DNA from: Paralcaligenes sp. KSB-10
GTDB taxonomy: Bacteria > Pseudomonadota > Gammaproteobacteria > Burkholderiales > Burkholderiaceae_B
Assembly (NCBI RefSeq): GCF_021266465.1
Contig: NZ_CP089848.1
Span: 3,906,001-3,970,000, forward strand
DNA length: 64,000 bases
Direction: 5' to 3'
The notes beneath the pieces are model-generated. The model saw only the letters and a program-made list of their open reading frames with translations. It did no database searches and was not told the DNA's origin. A program made the position numbers and the translations under genes. This document shows positions 28,139 through 37,536 of this stretch, in pieces. Position 1 is the stretch's first letter. The number at the start of each line of letters is the position of its first letter.

Positions 28139-29059
28139 ATGAATTCGATCGGAACGCAGTTGCTGTTGATTGGCACCATGGCCGTCTGGGGTTTGAATAT
28201 TTCCGCCATCAAGGTATTGACCGATTACTTCGATCCTATGGTCATTGCCTGCTTCCGCATGGTGCTGGCCGCGGCAGTCATCGACATGAGCCTGGTCTGG
28301 TCGCGCCGGCCCGTGAAATTGTTGCGCATATCGGCCGGCCAGTGGCTGCGTTTCGTTCTGTGCGCCGCCTTCCTGGTCTATGGCAACCAGGTCTTCTTTA
28401 CATCGGGAATGCATGCCGCCAGTGCCACCAATTCGTCGCTGATCATGGCTTTGAGTCCGCTTGTGGCGTCTGCCCTGGCCGCCCTGGTCTTTCGGGAATC
28501 CCTGACCGGCATCCGGCTGCTTGGCATCGCCCTGGGTTTCGGCGGCGTGTTCGCCGTGGTGTTCGGCAGCCAGGATGCGGCGCTGTCGGGGCCCGGCCGG
28601 GGCGACCTCCAGGTCTTCTGCTCCATGTTGAGCTTCGTCGTGGGCGGCATGCTTATCCAGACGCTGGCGCGGCAATTCAATGCGCTTGTCATTACCAGCA
28701 TCGTCTACACGCTAGGGGCGGCTCTGCTTTGCCTGCATCTGTTCGTGTCGGGCACGGCCGGCCTCGGCCTGTCGGTATTGTTGGCGCCGGGAGCGTGGCC
28801 CTGGCTCCTGATGGTGTTTTCGGGAATCATCGCCACCGCCATGTGCAATGTCTTGTGGAATCGGGCAATCGCCGAACTGGGCGTTGCGCGTACGTCGCTG
28901 TACCAATACTGGATTCCCGTTTTCGGCGTGGGATTTGCCATGCTGTTGCTGGGCGAGCCGTTTACCGTGTGGCATGGCGTCGGTTTGCTGGGTATTTTGC
29001 TGGGCACCTATCTGGGCACCCGGCGCCCTGTGGCCTTGGCGGCAAGAGCCCGGGCATGA
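28139..29059 (+). CDS. EamA/DMT family transporter
   Basis: A 306-residue inner-membrane protein with ten predicted hydrophobic helices in two EamA repeats (about 1-145 and 155-295), the layout of drug/metabolite exporters. The first helix region is 'LLIGTMAVWGLNISAIKVL'; a second-repeat signature is 'ALLLGEPFTVWHGVGLLGILLGTYLG'-like near the C-terminus. It probably exports an amino acid or other small metabolite; the substrate cannot be inferred. It lies between the catabolic island and vapBC without operon partners. No clear ribosome site was seen before ATG 28139. Confidence 0.88.
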   Translation: MNSIGTQLLLIGTMAVWGLNISAIKVLTDYFDPMVIACFRMVLAAAVIDMSLVWSRRPVKLLRISAGQWLRFVLCAAFLVYGNQVFFTSGMHAASATNSSLIMALSPLVASALAALVFRESLTGIRLLGIALGFGGVFAVVFGSQDAALSGPGRGDLQVFCSMLSFVVGGMLIQTLARQFNALVITSIVYTLGAALLCLHLFVSGTAGLGLSVLLAPGAWPWLLMVFSGIIATAMCNVLWNRAIAELGVARTSLYQYWIPVFGVGFAMLLLGEPFTVWHGVGLLGILLGTYLGTRRPVALAARARA

Positions 29060-29082
29060 TGCCTGATAGGCAAAGAGTCCCG

Positions 29083-29454
29083 TCAATGGGCTCGTCTGAT
29101 GGACAAACCCAGGCGCGTTGCCGCGGCAAGCAGGCGCCTGTCCCGCGTCCACAGCCTTGAACCGGGTGAAAGCCGCAGGGCTGCTAACAGATGGGCGTCA
29201 ATGTAGCCAATGCCAATTCCATACAGCGTTTTTTGGCCGATAAAGCGCAATACTTCCTCTTCGGTGGCCACGGATACTTGCGGCAAGCCTTGCAAGGCAT
29301 CAAGAACTACATCGCGCTGTCGCAGATTACCCAAGGCCAATTCCCCGATCACGAAGGGATGGGCGAGTACCTGGCCGGCGTTCAAAAGCGTTTGTAGTTC
29401 ACCATCACTTTTTCGCAGATGATCGATCCAGACTGATGTATCGACCAGAATCAC
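29083..29454 (-). CDS. vapC: VapC-type PIN-domain ribonuclease toxin
   Basis: A 123-residue PIN-domain protein. The opening 'MILVDTSVWIDHL' gives the first acidic residue (D5), and further conserved acidic residues appear at 'GYIDAHLLAA' (about 96) and 'LWTRDRRL' (about 108). PIN toxins cleave tRNA or rRNA and are neutralised by the cognate VapB. The start overlaps the antitoxin stop by four bases (ATGA), as is usual for such pairs. Confidence 0.9.
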   Translation of the reverse strand: MILVDTSVWIDHLRKSDGELQTLLNAGQVLAHPFVIGELALGNLRQRDVVLDALQGLPQVSVATEEEVLRFIGQKTLYGIGIGYIDAHLLAALRLSPGSRLWTRDRRLLAAATRLGLSIRRAH

Positions 29455-29648
29455 GCCGGCTCCGATTGACGTCGCGGTACGTTATCGAGCAATGGCTCCG
29501 ACCCGCCCAACAAGGCCAATCGTTTGGCGCTTTCACGCTGGATTAAGGCCTTGAGTGCCTCGCGCACCAAAGCCGTCTTTTCTATCGTGCCTGTTAAAGC
29601 CTGGGCTTTTTCCAATAATTCATCATCCAGAGCAAGAGTGGTGCGCAT
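29451..29648 (-). CDS. vapB: VapB-type antitoxin
   Basis: A 65-residue antitoxin. The N-terminus 'MRTTLALDDELLEKA' is a ribbon-helix-helix-like DNA-binding part, followed by an alpha-helical 'KTALVREALKALIQRES' segment and a toxin-binding tail with 'LALLGGSEP' typical of the VapB type-II family. A ribosome site GGAGG lies just upstream. It precedes vapC and probably autorepresses through the palindrome at 29683-29694. Confidence 0.88.
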   Translation of the reverse strand: MRTTLALDDELLEKAQALTGTIEKTALVREALKALIQRESAKRLALLGGSEPLLDNVPRRQSEPA

Positions 29649-29682
29649 GGAAAGCCTCCATTGAGTTTCGCATTTATAATAG

Positions 29683-29694
29683 CATCATCTGATG
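29683..29694. promoter_or_regulatory. Candidate VapB(C) operator palindrome
   Basis: CATCA-TC-TGATG is a perfect 5-bp inverted repeat about 35 bp upstream of the vapB start. On the minus strand it lies between TTGACA and an AT-rich TATTATAAAT stretch, so binding there would block transcription. Autoregulation by the toxin-antitoxin complex is the family rule; this site is inferred. Confidence 0.5.
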
Positions 29695-29791
29695 TCAATT
29701 TTAATGCTAAATAACTGATTGGCCTTGGATCGATGTTGGCCCCCTTGGATCATGGAGACCGCCGCGAGTACTTCGACATCCGTAGTGCGGG

Positions 29792-32700
29792 TCAGTGCAA
29801 GGCGAACTCCACACGCGTTGCCTCGCCGTCCTTTGCGTCTTTCGCATCGAGCTTGGGGGCCACGATGAAGACTCGGCTGGTCAGATTCTGCGCGGTCTCC
29901 TGCAACTGCTCATACACGGCCTGAGCCCTCGCCTCGGCAAGGTTGTGCAGGGCCTGCCTGCCCAGGGGGGCAACCGCGAGCAGCATGGCCTTCATCTGAT
30001 CGGGGGGCTGCGACTTGGCCATGCCGACGAAATTGCGTGGCTTGCCCTTGATGTTGGTATCGCGGTAGACCTTTTCCAGATACTTGGCGCGGTCGGCATC
30101 GGTCAACGCAACACCCTTGGGATCAGGCGTTCGCCCTCGGCTGGCGGTGCCCTTGGCCTTGCGCAGTTGGTCGTCCAGCCAGGCCTGGCGCAGTCCAGTC
30201 TCGTCGGATTTCGGATCGGCGTGGCCGATGATGTCCATCTTCAGTGCCGGGCGGTCGGTGAGCGCCTTGGCAAGAGTCTCGATGCTGGACTTTGCCTTGT
30301 CGTCCAGCGCGGCGCTACCCGGTGCGAAGTCGATGTATGACAGGTCTTCCTGGCTGCCGCCAAAGGCGGAGGCCAACAGCTTGAAGGGCGACGACACCAC
30401 CTTGACCAGCGTGTTCATTATCACCCGCACGACGATGCCACCCACCGAGAACTGCGGATCGTCCAGCGAGCCGGCGATCGGCAGGTCGATGTCGATGTTT
30501 CCGTTGGAATCCTTCAGCAGCGCGACCGCCAGCAGCACCGGCAGCTTGAGCGCGTCCGGGCTGTTGGAGGGTTTGCCAAAGGTGAGCTGGTTGAGCTGCA
30601 CCTTGTTGCTGGCCTGCAATGCACGGTTCTTGATCTGGTATTGCAGATCAACGGTGAGCTTGCCGCGCTGGATGGCATAGCCCACGTATTTGGACGAATA
30701 CGTCGTGAATCTGGGTAGGTCCACGCCCTTGGCGGAGGCCTTGATATCCAGCGCCAGATGTCGCGAGAAAGGTTGCACCGTGCCTGATACCGAGAAGGGC
30801 GCCGTGCTATAGACGCGGCCTGTGACGCTGACCTTGGCCGGTGCCGGCTTGACCGAAGACACGGCTGTGAGCGTGCCGTGAATGGACGACAGTTCGGCAC
30901 GGTAATTGGGCCGTACGAAATGATCATTGAACGTCATGCGGCCGCGCTCGAGTCTGACGCTGCTGATCGAGATGTCCGGTTCACCGCCGGTACGCCTGGG
31001 CTCTGGCCTTGCCACTGATTTTTTCGCCGCCCTGGCCTTGGGTTCTTCAGGCCCGGCCTGCCCTTTCTTGGCGGTGTCGCTGCGGCGTGTCTGCGTATCC
31101 TGCGTGATGGAGCCCGCGGCGTTGCCCTTGCTGACCATGATGTCCGTGACATTCAGGTGCGCCTGATTATTGAGCAGAATGTTGCCGTAGAAGTCGTCCA
31201 GAACAATGTCGCCCAGGCCCAGGCTGAGCTTCGGCCCCGCCATCGAGACATGCATGTTGCTCAGGTCCAGGCGCTTCCAGTTGAGGAAGTCGGCCTTGTT
31301 GACGCGGTCTTTGAGGTCGAGATCGTGGACTTGCGCGCCGCCGCGCCAGTCCACACTCATGGGCTTTCCACTGTGCGCCGCGGCGAATTCGGCGCTCCCA
31401 CGCGCGCCCAGCAACACGCTGCGCACGGTGGCATTCAGGCTGGAAGCGATATACGGAGCCAGGGACGCCACGTCGAAATTGGCCAGATTGACCGAAGTCT
31501 TTACCGACAGCGGTTGCGCCACGAGGACCCCTTTGAGAGCCAGCGTGCCACGTTTCTGAATGCCGTCGGCCTGCAAGGCGAATGTCGTCGGTGTGGCGTC
31601 GGGGGCCAGCCGGTCGGCTTCCAGCATCAGTGAGCCGATGGACAGGTTCACGCCGGGCTTGACGGTCTCGTCGCGCGCCTCGAGCTTGCGCAGACCGAGC
31701 TTCACGTCTCGCGCTTCGATCCGCGAATTCGCCACATTGACCTTGCCTTCGAGGTTCAGCCGACCGTCGCGCACGGTAAGGGGCGCGACATGGCGTATCG
31801 CCGCCGCGAAAGGCGCCAGGGCCAGATCGCTTAACTGGATTTGTGCGTTCACCGAGAGCGGCTGCAGCACCACGGGTGCGTGGATCTGCAGCGAGCCGCC
31901 GCCCGGAACATTGGCCACGCTCAGTTGCAGGGCCATGGGCTGCCCCGCCGTTTGCGGCATGGCGATGTGCCTGGCCTCGCCGGTCACGCCGCCCAGCGGA
32001 TAGTCCAGGCCGATCGGGTCGTCGCGTAGATGTACTTCGCCGGCATTGAGCTTGACGTCATCGACGGAGATCTTCCAGGCCGATGGTGCGGCAGGCGCGG
32101 CGCTGACCGGCACGGCGGGTACCGTGTCAGCCACGGGTGTGCCCGACGCGGATGTGGTGGCCGCTTTGGCTGGTGATGAAGTGGCGGGCGCGGACGAGCC
32201 ACTCAGCTTGGCGAAGCCCTCGGCCACGCGCTGCCAGTTCCATTGTCTGGCATCGCGGTGCATTTCCACGCGCGGTTTTGTCAGGGCCACTGTCCCGATG
32301 GAGGCGGCCCGTGTGCTCGGATCGATGTCGATGTCTCCGACCTGCAAGTCGTCCCAGGCCAACAGCGGCGCACCCGATGCCTCGCTCACGTCGAGCTGGC
32401 GCAGCGCCAGGCCACCCTGTACGCGAATGTGCGGCGCAGCGTCGGGAGGCTGTTCGAACAGTACCTGCAGCTTGGAGTCGAGCAAGGCATGCTTGACCTT
32501 GACAGGCAGGGGCAAGGGCCAGAAATCCGCCCACTTCGCGAGTCCCAGCCCCGTGAACACCACGTTCAGCGTGGACACGGGAATTTTGTCGAAAGGCCGT
32601 GCCGTCCCGGTCAGGTCGAATGGGCTGCCGTTGATGCTCATGTGCACCTTGGGCTGCACGTCGATGTGCGTGGCGTAGCCGAACGACGAGATGAAGGGTA

Positions 32701-33265
32701 TGCCCAGCGTGAGCTGATCGATCACCTGCTGGCGGCCTGTGACATGGTCGTCCAGGCTGATGACGCCGCGGGTCAGCGACATATTGTTCAAGGAGAAGCG
32801 CGGCAGCCCGGTCTTGGCCGGCTTGGATCCGGTGGGTTTGTCGGCCGACATCCTGACAATCCGGTCGACAATGTCGGAAAAATTGAAATGCGTGGCGTCC
32901 TGCCGTACCAGCGTGAATTTAGGCTGATCGATATGGATTCTGTCGATGACCGGCGCGAACATCACGATTGACCGCCAGGCCACGCGGAGGTCGACTTCGC
33001 CGATTTGCAGCAGTGGCGTCGCCCCGGGCTGGCCTATGGTGATGCCCCTCGCTCGCAGCGCGAGTGTGAAAGGGTTGAATGTGATCTTGCCCACCGTCAC
33101 TTCGCGGCCCAGCACCTGGGAGACATCCTGGGTCAGCGCATTGTGTACCACCTTGGGCATCAGCCAGGCAGCCAAGCCGGCCAGGACGAGCAGCGTCAAC
33201 ACCGCGCCAGCCAGTATCTTGCCTGCCCGTCGGCTGAGTTTCGGCACTGGCATCCGCAAACGCAT
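29792..33265 (-). CDS. DUF748/AsmA-like envelope protein
   Basis: A 1157-residue protein. An N-terminal signal-anchor helix (hydrophobic stretch 'ILAGAVLTLLVLAGLAAWLM', about residues 15-35) is followed by a long beta-rich periplasmic region with repeated AsmA/TamB-like 'DLTG.A', 'L.L.N..V' strands and a DUF748 domain. An Ala/Pro/Thr-rich linker lies at about 380-420 and a Lys/Arg-rich low-complexity segment at about 730-770. The C-terminus has an OmpA-like fold ('IDFAPGSAALDDKA..SIETLAKAL' and 'MDIIGHAD'), which may touch peptidoglycan. AsmA-like proteins have been linked to phospholipid transport to the outer membrane. ATG 33265 follows a GGGAGT site; the frame also extends 15 codons upstream. 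Confidence 0.85.
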   Translation of the reverse strand: MRLRMPVPKLSRRAGKILAGAVLTLLVLAGLAAWLMPKVVHNALTQDVSQVLGREVTVGKITFNPFTLALRARGITIGQPGATPLLQIGEVDLRVAWRSIVMFAPVIDRIHIDQPKFTLVRQDATHFNFSDIVDRIVRMSADKPTGSKPAKTGLPRFSLNNMSLTRGVISLDDHVTGRQQVIDQLTLGIPFISSFGYATHIDVQPKVHMSINGSPFDLTGTARPFDKIPVSTLNVVFTGLGLAKWADFWPLPLPVKVKHALLDSKLQVLFEQPPDAAPHIRVQGGLALRQLDVSEASGAPLLAWDDLQVGDIDIDPSTRAASIGTVALTKPRVEMHRDARQWNWQRVAEGFAKLSGSSAPATSSPAKAATTSASGTPVADTVPAVPVSAAPAAPSAWKISVDDVKLNAGEVHLRDDPIGLDYPLGGVTGEARHIAMPQTAGQPMALQLSVANVPGGGSLQIHAPVVLQPLSVNAQIQLSDLALAPFAAAIRHVAPLTVRDGRLNLEGKVNVANSRIEARDVKLGLRKLEARDETVKPGVNLSIGSLMLEADRLAPDATPTTFALQADGIQKRGTLALKGVLVAQPLSVKTSVNLANFDVASLAPYIASSLNATVRSVLLGARGSAEFAAAHSGKPMSVDWRGGAQVHDLDLKDRVNKADFLNWKRLDLSNMHVSMAGPKLSLGLGDIVLDDFYGNILLNNQAHLNVTDIMVSKGNAAGSITQDTQTRRSDTAKKGQAGPEEPKARAAKKSVARPEPRRTGGEPDISISSVRLERGRMTFNDHFVRPNYRAELSSIHGTLTAVSSVKPAPAKVSVTGRVYSTAPFSVSGTVQPFSRHLALDIKASAKGVDLPRFTTYSSKYVGYAIQRGKLTVDLQYQIKNRALQASNKVQLNQLTFGKPSNSPDALKLPVLLAVALLKDSNGNIDIDLPIAGSLDDPQFSVGGIVVRVIMNTLVKVVSSPFKLLASAFGGSQEDLSYIDFAPGSAALDDKAKSSIETLAKALTDRPALKMDIIGHADPKSDETGLRQAWLDDQLRKAKGTASRGRTPDPKGVALTDADRAKYLEKVYRDTNIKGKPRNFVGMAKSQPPDQMKAMLLAVAPLGRQALHNLAEARAQAVYEQLQETAQNLTSRVFIVAPKLDAKDAKDGEATRVEFALH

Positions 33266-33578
33266 ACATATACTCCCGGCTAGATTTTCGTGTGTCCGTC
33301 CATCCCACAAACATTGCCGCTAAGCTGCTTATATGCCTATGGACCCATGGTGCCTGTGACTTTGGCGCTCATTATCGCCGCCAGACCCAAGGTCCGTCCA
33401 TCGCGGGTCATAGACATTTGCAATTCTTTATTCATGGCGCCGAGGTTCGCTGTTTGCGGGGCCGGTAGAGTAGTTTGGCCGCCTTACGCCGGGGTCTGTG
33501 GAAGGGTGCGTCTTGCATCCGCCCGTCTTCGGCGTTAATGCGGGAATTGCAGGAGTTTGAAGGGTAGATGAGTGGACC

Positions 33579-33606
33579 AAAAAAAACCGCTCTGATGAGC
33601 GGCTTT
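33579..33606 (-). terminator. Intrinsic terminator of tRNA-Phe
   Basis: Read on the minus strand: stem GCCGCTC, loop ATCA, stem GAGCGGT, then a run of eight T. It lies 36 bp beyond the 3' end of tRNA-Phe and fits a rho-independent terminator. The 33266-33578 spacer upstream of the DUF748 gene shows no gene. Confidence 0.8.
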
Positions 33607-33641
33607 CTCACGCCTTGAAGGAGTGGCTTTGCGCAATTCGT

Positions 33642-33717
33642 TGGTGGCCTGGGGCGGAATCGAACCACCGACACAAGGATTTTCAATCCTCTGCTCTACC
33701 GACTGAGCTACCAGGCC
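33642..33717 (-). tRNA. tRNA-Phe (GAA)
   Basis: A 76-nt cloverleaf on the minus strand. The acceptor stem is GGCCTGG paired with CCAGGCC, the D-arm is TAGCTCAGTCGGTAGAGC, the anticodon loop is TTGAAAA with anticodon GAA, the T-loop is GGTTCGATTCC, and the CCA end is encoded. All stems pair. The intrinsic terminator follows at 33579-33606. Confidence 0.96.
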
Positions 33718-33793
33718 AACAAGAAGGCGAAATGATACACGAAAATCATAAGCCGCGCTTCGTGCAACGCCCCTCCATCCTGTTTACCCTTAA

Positions 33794-33823
33794 TTTCTAT
33801 AAATTTCAATGGGGGTTTATAAT
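33794..33823 (+). promoter_or_regulatory. Candidate promoter of the hemA operon
   Basis: TATAAT (33818-33823) is a perfect -10 hexamer about 60 bp upstream of the hemA ATG; the -35 region (TTTCTA around 33794-33799) is poor. Inference from sequence only. Confidence 0.4.
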
Positions 33824-33883
33824 CCTAGGCTGTCTGGACTGTGTCCACCACGCGCGCGGGCTGCCACCGTCGCTCACTATTAT

Positions 33884-35161
33884 ATGTCTGTTGATGTCCT
33901 AACCTTCGGCCTGAATCATGTCTCCGCCCCGGTGGCGGTGCGTGAGCGTGTCTCGATGCCGCTTGATCTGCTCAAGCCGGCGCTGGATGGCTTGCGCTCG
34001 GCGTTCGGGGCTTCGGTCAAGGAAGCGGCCATTCTATCGACCTGTAATCGCACCGAAATCTACTGCGCGGCGGAGCCGCACGTCTCCGAGCAGTTGCCGG
34101 CCTGGATGGCGGAGTTCAATCGCCTCGAAGCGGGCAGTTTACGGCCTCATTTGTACCAGTATCAGCAAAACGAAGCCGTGCGCCACGCCTTTCGCGTGGC
34201 CAGTGGGCTCGATTCGATGGTGTTGGGCGAGCCGCAGATCCTGGGCCAGATGAAAGAGGCGGTGCGTGCCGCCAATGAGGCCGGGGCGTTGGGCACCATG
34301 CTGCATCAGCTATTCCAGCGCACGTTCTCGGTGGCCAAGGAAGTCCGGTCGCAAACCGCCATAGGCGCCGAGTCGGTTTCGATGGCGGCGGCGGCAGTGC
34401 GTTTGGCCGAACGGGTGTTCGGCGATCTGTCGCAAGCCAGCGTGCTGTTCATCGGCGCGGGCGAAATGATCGAGCTCTGTGCCACTCATTTTGCGGCGCT
34501 GAAACCCAAGCATGTGGTGGTGGCCAATCGCACGCTGGAGCGCGCCGATTTGCTGGCTTCGCGTTTTACGGCCAAAACCATGAGGCTGGCCGATATCCCC
34601 GATAAGCTCGCCGATTTCGATGTCATCGTTTCCTGTACGGCAAGCTCCTTGCCCATCCTCGGCCTGGGGATGGTGGAAAGGGCTACGCGCTTGCGGCGCC
34701 ATCGCCCCATGGTCATGGTCGATCTGGCGGTGCCGCGCGACATCGAAGCCGAGGTCGGACGCTTGGCCGATGTGTATCTGTATTCAGTCGACGACCTGGG
34801 ACGCATGGTGCAAAGCGGCACCGATGCGCGCCGTGCCGCCGTGGTGCAGGCCGAGGCGATCATCGAGACGCGGGTGCAGAATTTCATGCACTGGCTGCAA
34901 AATCGCGAAATCGTGCCGGCCATTATCGATTTGCATCAGGCGGCCGACCAGGTTCGCCTGGCCGAGCTCGATCGCGCCCGCCGCATGCTGGCGCGCGGCG
35001 AATCGCCCGAGCTGGTGCTGGAACAACTGGCCTATGGCCTGACTCAAAAATACCTGCACGGTCCCCTGGCGGCGCTGAATCAAAGCGAAGCGGGCGACGA
35101 ACGCGAACAATTGCTGGCCTTGCTGCCACGCCTGCTGCCCGATACGAACCGCCGTCGTTAG
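33884..35161 (+). CDS. hemA: Glutamyl-tRNA reductase
   Basis: A 425-residue enzyme that reduces glutamyl-tRNA(Glu) to glutamate-1-semialdehyde with NADPH, the first step of C5 haem synthesis. Visible: '[10 protein letters not shown]' (residues 8-17), the catalytic Cys C54 in 'LSTCNRTE', '[15 protein letters not shown]' (about 106-120), the Rossmann motif 'VLFIGAGEM' (about 185), and a C-terminal dimerisation helix. The start at ATG 33884 gives the canonical N-terminus. First gene of hemA-prfA-prmC, a conserved betaproteobacterial cluster. Confidence 0.97.
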   Translation: MSVDVLTFGLNHVSAPVAVRERVSMPLDLLKPALDGLRSAFGASVKEAAILSTCNRTEIYCAAEPHVSEQLPAWMAEFNRLEAGSLRPHLYQYQQNEAVRHAFRVASGLDSMVLGEPQILGQMKEAVRAANEAGALGTMLHQLFQRTFSVAKEVRSQTAIGAESVSMAAAAVRLAERVFGDLSQASVLFIGAGEMIELCATHFAALKPKHVVVANRTLERADLLASRFTAKTMRLADIPDKLADFDVIVSCTASSLPILGLGMVERATRLRRHRPMVMVDLAVPRDIEAEVGRLADVYLYSVDDLGRMVQSGTDARRAAVVQAEAIIETRVQNFMHWLQNREIVPAIIDLHQAADQVRLAELDRARRMLARGESPELVLEQLAYGLTQKYLHGPLAALNQSEAGDEREQLLALLPRLLPDTNRRR

Positions 35162-35230
35162 CTGCGATCCCGCAGTGTCCTGTTGCGCGTGTTTGTTTCC
35201 ATCTCTCATTTTTCCTTTCCTTTCCAATTT

Positions 35231-36310
35231 ATGAAAAATTCCATGCGCAATCGCTTGGAGCAGTTTGCCCGCCGATTAGTCGAAGTCGATGCGATGCTGG
35301 CCGAGCCCGAGATCGCCGGCGATATGGATCGCTTTCGCAAGCTGTCGCGCGAACGTGCCGAGCTGGACCCGGTGGTGGAGGTGTTTGCCGCCTACACGGC
35401 GGTCGAGGCTGATATGCAGGCCGCGCAGGAAATGCTGGGCGATCCGGAAATGAAAGCCCTGGGTGAAGAAGAACTGAAGCAGGGCAAAGGCAGGCTGGAA
35501 GAGCTGGACGACGAGTTGCAGATTCTGCTTTTGCCGCGCGACCCCGACGATAGCCGCAGCGTGTTTCTGGAGATTCGCGCGGGTACGGGCGGCGATGAAA
35601 GTGCGCTGTTTTCCGGCGATCTGCTGCGCATGTACACGCGCTATGCCGAGCAACAGGGATGGAAGGCCGAGCTCATGTCCGAAAGCGCCTCGGAATTGGG
35701 CGGATACAAAGAGGTGATTGCCCGCATCGAGGGCGATGGCGTGTACGGACGCCTCAAGTTCGAATCGGGGGCGCATCGCGTGCAGCGGGTTCCCGAAACC
35801 GAGACGCAAGGGCGGATTCATACCTCGGCGTGCACGGTGGCAGTGTTGCCCGAGGCCGACCCGCAAAGCGATATTGTCATCAATTCCTCGGATTTGCGTA
35901 TCGATACCTTCCGGGCCAGCGGCGCCGGCGGCCAGCACATCAACAAGACCGACTCGGCCGTGCGCATCACTCACTTGCCTACGGGGCTGGTGGTGGAGTG
36001 CCAGGACGACCGGTCGCAGCATCGCAATAAAGACAAAGCCATGCAGGTGCTGGCGGCGCGCCTGAAAGACAAGCAACAGCAGGAACAGCACAGCAAAGAG
36101 GCGGCGCAGCGCAAGAGCCTGGTGGGTTCGGGCGACCGTTCGGAGCGGATCCGCACCTATAACTACCCGCAGGGGCGGGTGACCGACCATCGCATCAACC
36201 TGACGCTTTACAAGCTGCAGCAAATCATGGAAGGTAATCTGGACGAACTGACCGGCGCATTGCTGGCCGAACACCAGGCCGAGCTGTTGGCGGCACTGGG
36301 CGACGAGTAA
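35231..36310 (+). CDS. prfA: Peptide chain release factor 1
   Basis: A 359-residue class-I release factor that reads UAA and UAG. The GGQ motif, which triggers peptidyl-tRNA hydrolysis and is methylated on Gln by PrmC, is at residues 233-235 ('[18 protein letters not shown]'). An N-terminal coiled coil and a Glu-rich segment precede it. ATG 35231 gives the expected '[10 protein letters not shown]' start; ATG 35243 is possible. It lies 69 bp after hemA and 9 bp before prmC. Confidence 0.97.
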   Translation: MKNSMRNRLEQFARRLVEVDAMLAEPEIAGDMDRFRKLSRERAELDPVVEVFAAYTAVEADMQAAQEMLGDPEMKALGEEELKQGKGRLEELDDELQILLLPRDPDDSRSVFLEIRAGTGGDESALFSGDLLRMYTRYAEQQGWKAELMSESASELGGYKEVIARIEGDGVYGRLKFESGAHRVQRVPETETQGRIHTSACTVAVLPEADPQSDIVINSSDLRIDTFRASGAGGQHINKTDSAVRITHLPTGLVVECQDDRSQHRNKDKAMQVLAARLKDKQQQEQHSKEAAQRKSLVGSGDRSERIRTYNYPQGRVTDHRINLTLYKLQQIMEGNLDELTGALLAEHQAELLAALGDE

Positions 36311-36319
36311 GGGTTGGCC

Positions 36320-37132
36320 GTGGAAAGCGTGCGCGATCTGCTGGCGGCAAGCTGTTTGCCCAGGCTTGAGGCGCAGATGCTGCTGCGGCACGTGTTGCAG
36401 GTACCGCGTGCGTGGCTGATTGCACATGATACCGATCCCTTGCCGGTCGAAGCCCGGACGGCCTATCGACGCCTGGCCGAGCAGCGCCTGGCGGGACAAC
36501 CCATGGCGTATTTGCTGGGTTTCCGCGAATTCATGGGGCACGAGTTCGCCGTGTCGCCGGCGGTATTGATTCCACGCCCCGACACGGAATTATTGGTGGA
36601 AACCGCGGTCCAACATCTGAATGGGCAGCCCGGTGCGCGAGTGCTCGATTTGGGCACGGGCAGCGGTGCGATTGCCGTGTCGATCGCGCTGGCGTGTCCG
36701 CGAGCGGAGGTGGTGGCTACCGATCTTAGCCGCGCGTCGTTGGATCTTGCGCAGGACAATGCGCGGCGTTTGTCGGCCCGAGTCGAATTTTTGTGCGGGA
36801 GTTGGTACGATGCCTTATTGGGGCAAGGGGCTTTTGACCTGATTGTGTCCAATCCGCCGTATATTGCTGCTGATGATGCGCACCTGGAGCAGGGCGATTT
36901 GCGCTTCGAACCGGCTGCGGCCTTGAGCGATGGCGCCGACGGCTTGCAGGCGCTGCGGATCATAGCCGGCGGTGCGGGGCAGTGGCTCAAGCCGGGCGGC
37001 GCCTTATGGATGGAGCATGGCTGGGATCAGGCCGAGGCGGTACGTGGGTTTTTAAGGCAGGCCGGATTCAAACGGCTTGCCAGCAGGCTGGATTTGGCCG
37101 GGATCGAGCGAGTTTCCGGTGGATATTTATAA
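36320..37132 (+). CDS. prmC: Release factor glutamine methyltransferase
   Basis: A 270-residue SAM-dependent methyltransferase that modifies the GGQ glutamine of release factors. It has the SAM motif 'VLDLGTGSGAIAVSIAL' (about 112-128) and the catalytic 'NPPYI' (about 181-185) that binds the Gln side chain. Start choice is uncertain: GTG 36320 or TTG 36314, both just after the prfA stop. The position behind its substrate gene prfA is highly conserved. Confidence 0.95.
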   Translation: MESVRDLLAASCLPRLEAQMLLRHVLQVPRAWLIAHDTDPLPVEARTAYRRLAEQRLAGQPMAYLLGFREFMGHEFAVSPAVLIPRPDTELLVETAVQHLNGQPGARVLDLGTGSGAIAVSIALACPRAEVVATDLSRASLDLAQDNARRLSARVEFLCGSWYDALLGQGAFDLIVSNPPYIAADDAHLEQGDLRFEPAAALSDGADGLQALRIIAGGAGQWLKPGGALWMEHGWDQAEAVRGFLRQAGFKRLASRLDLAGIERVSGGYL

Positions 37133-37164
37133 TTTAACTTCTTTTTTGTGGAAATGAGAGCATC

Positions 37165-37491
37165 ATGAGCGACGTTCAAGAATTTATTCGTCAAACCGTG
37201 ACCGAAAATCCGGTCGTATTGTTTATGAAGGGTACCGCCCAATTTCCGCAATGCGGTTTTTCGGGGCGCGCCATCCAGATTCTCAAGTCATCGGGCGTCA
37301 CCAAGCTGGTGACTGTCAATGTGCTGGATGACGATGACGTACGCCAGGGCATCAAGGAATACTCCAATTGGCCGACGATTCCGCAGTTGTATGTGGCGGG
37401 CCAATTTGTGGGGGGCTCCGATATCATTGCTGAAATGAGCGAAAACGGCGAACTGCTTTCCACCCTCAAAGAGGCTGGGGCTCTTGCCTGA
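37165..37491 (+). CDS. grxD: Monothiol glutaredoxin Grx4
   Basis: A 108-residue monothiol glutaredoxin with the CGFS active site at C30-S33 ('PQCGFSGRAIQ') and the 'WPTIPQLYVAGQFVGGSDI' glutathione-binding block. Such proteins bridge a [2Fe-2S] cluster with glutathione and hand it to apo-proteins. ATG 37165 has the typical N-terminus 'MSDVQEFI'. It is 32 bp from prmC. Confidence 0.96.
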   Translation: MSDVQEFIRQTVTENPVVLFMKGTAQFPQCGFSGRAIQILKSSGVTKLVTVNVLDDDDVRQGIKEYSNWPTIPQLYVAGQFVGGSDIIAEMSENGELLSTLKEAGALA

Positions 37492-37536
37492 GGCACGGGT
37501 CGGCGATCATCCCGCGGTTGATGCCCAGGCCTGTCC

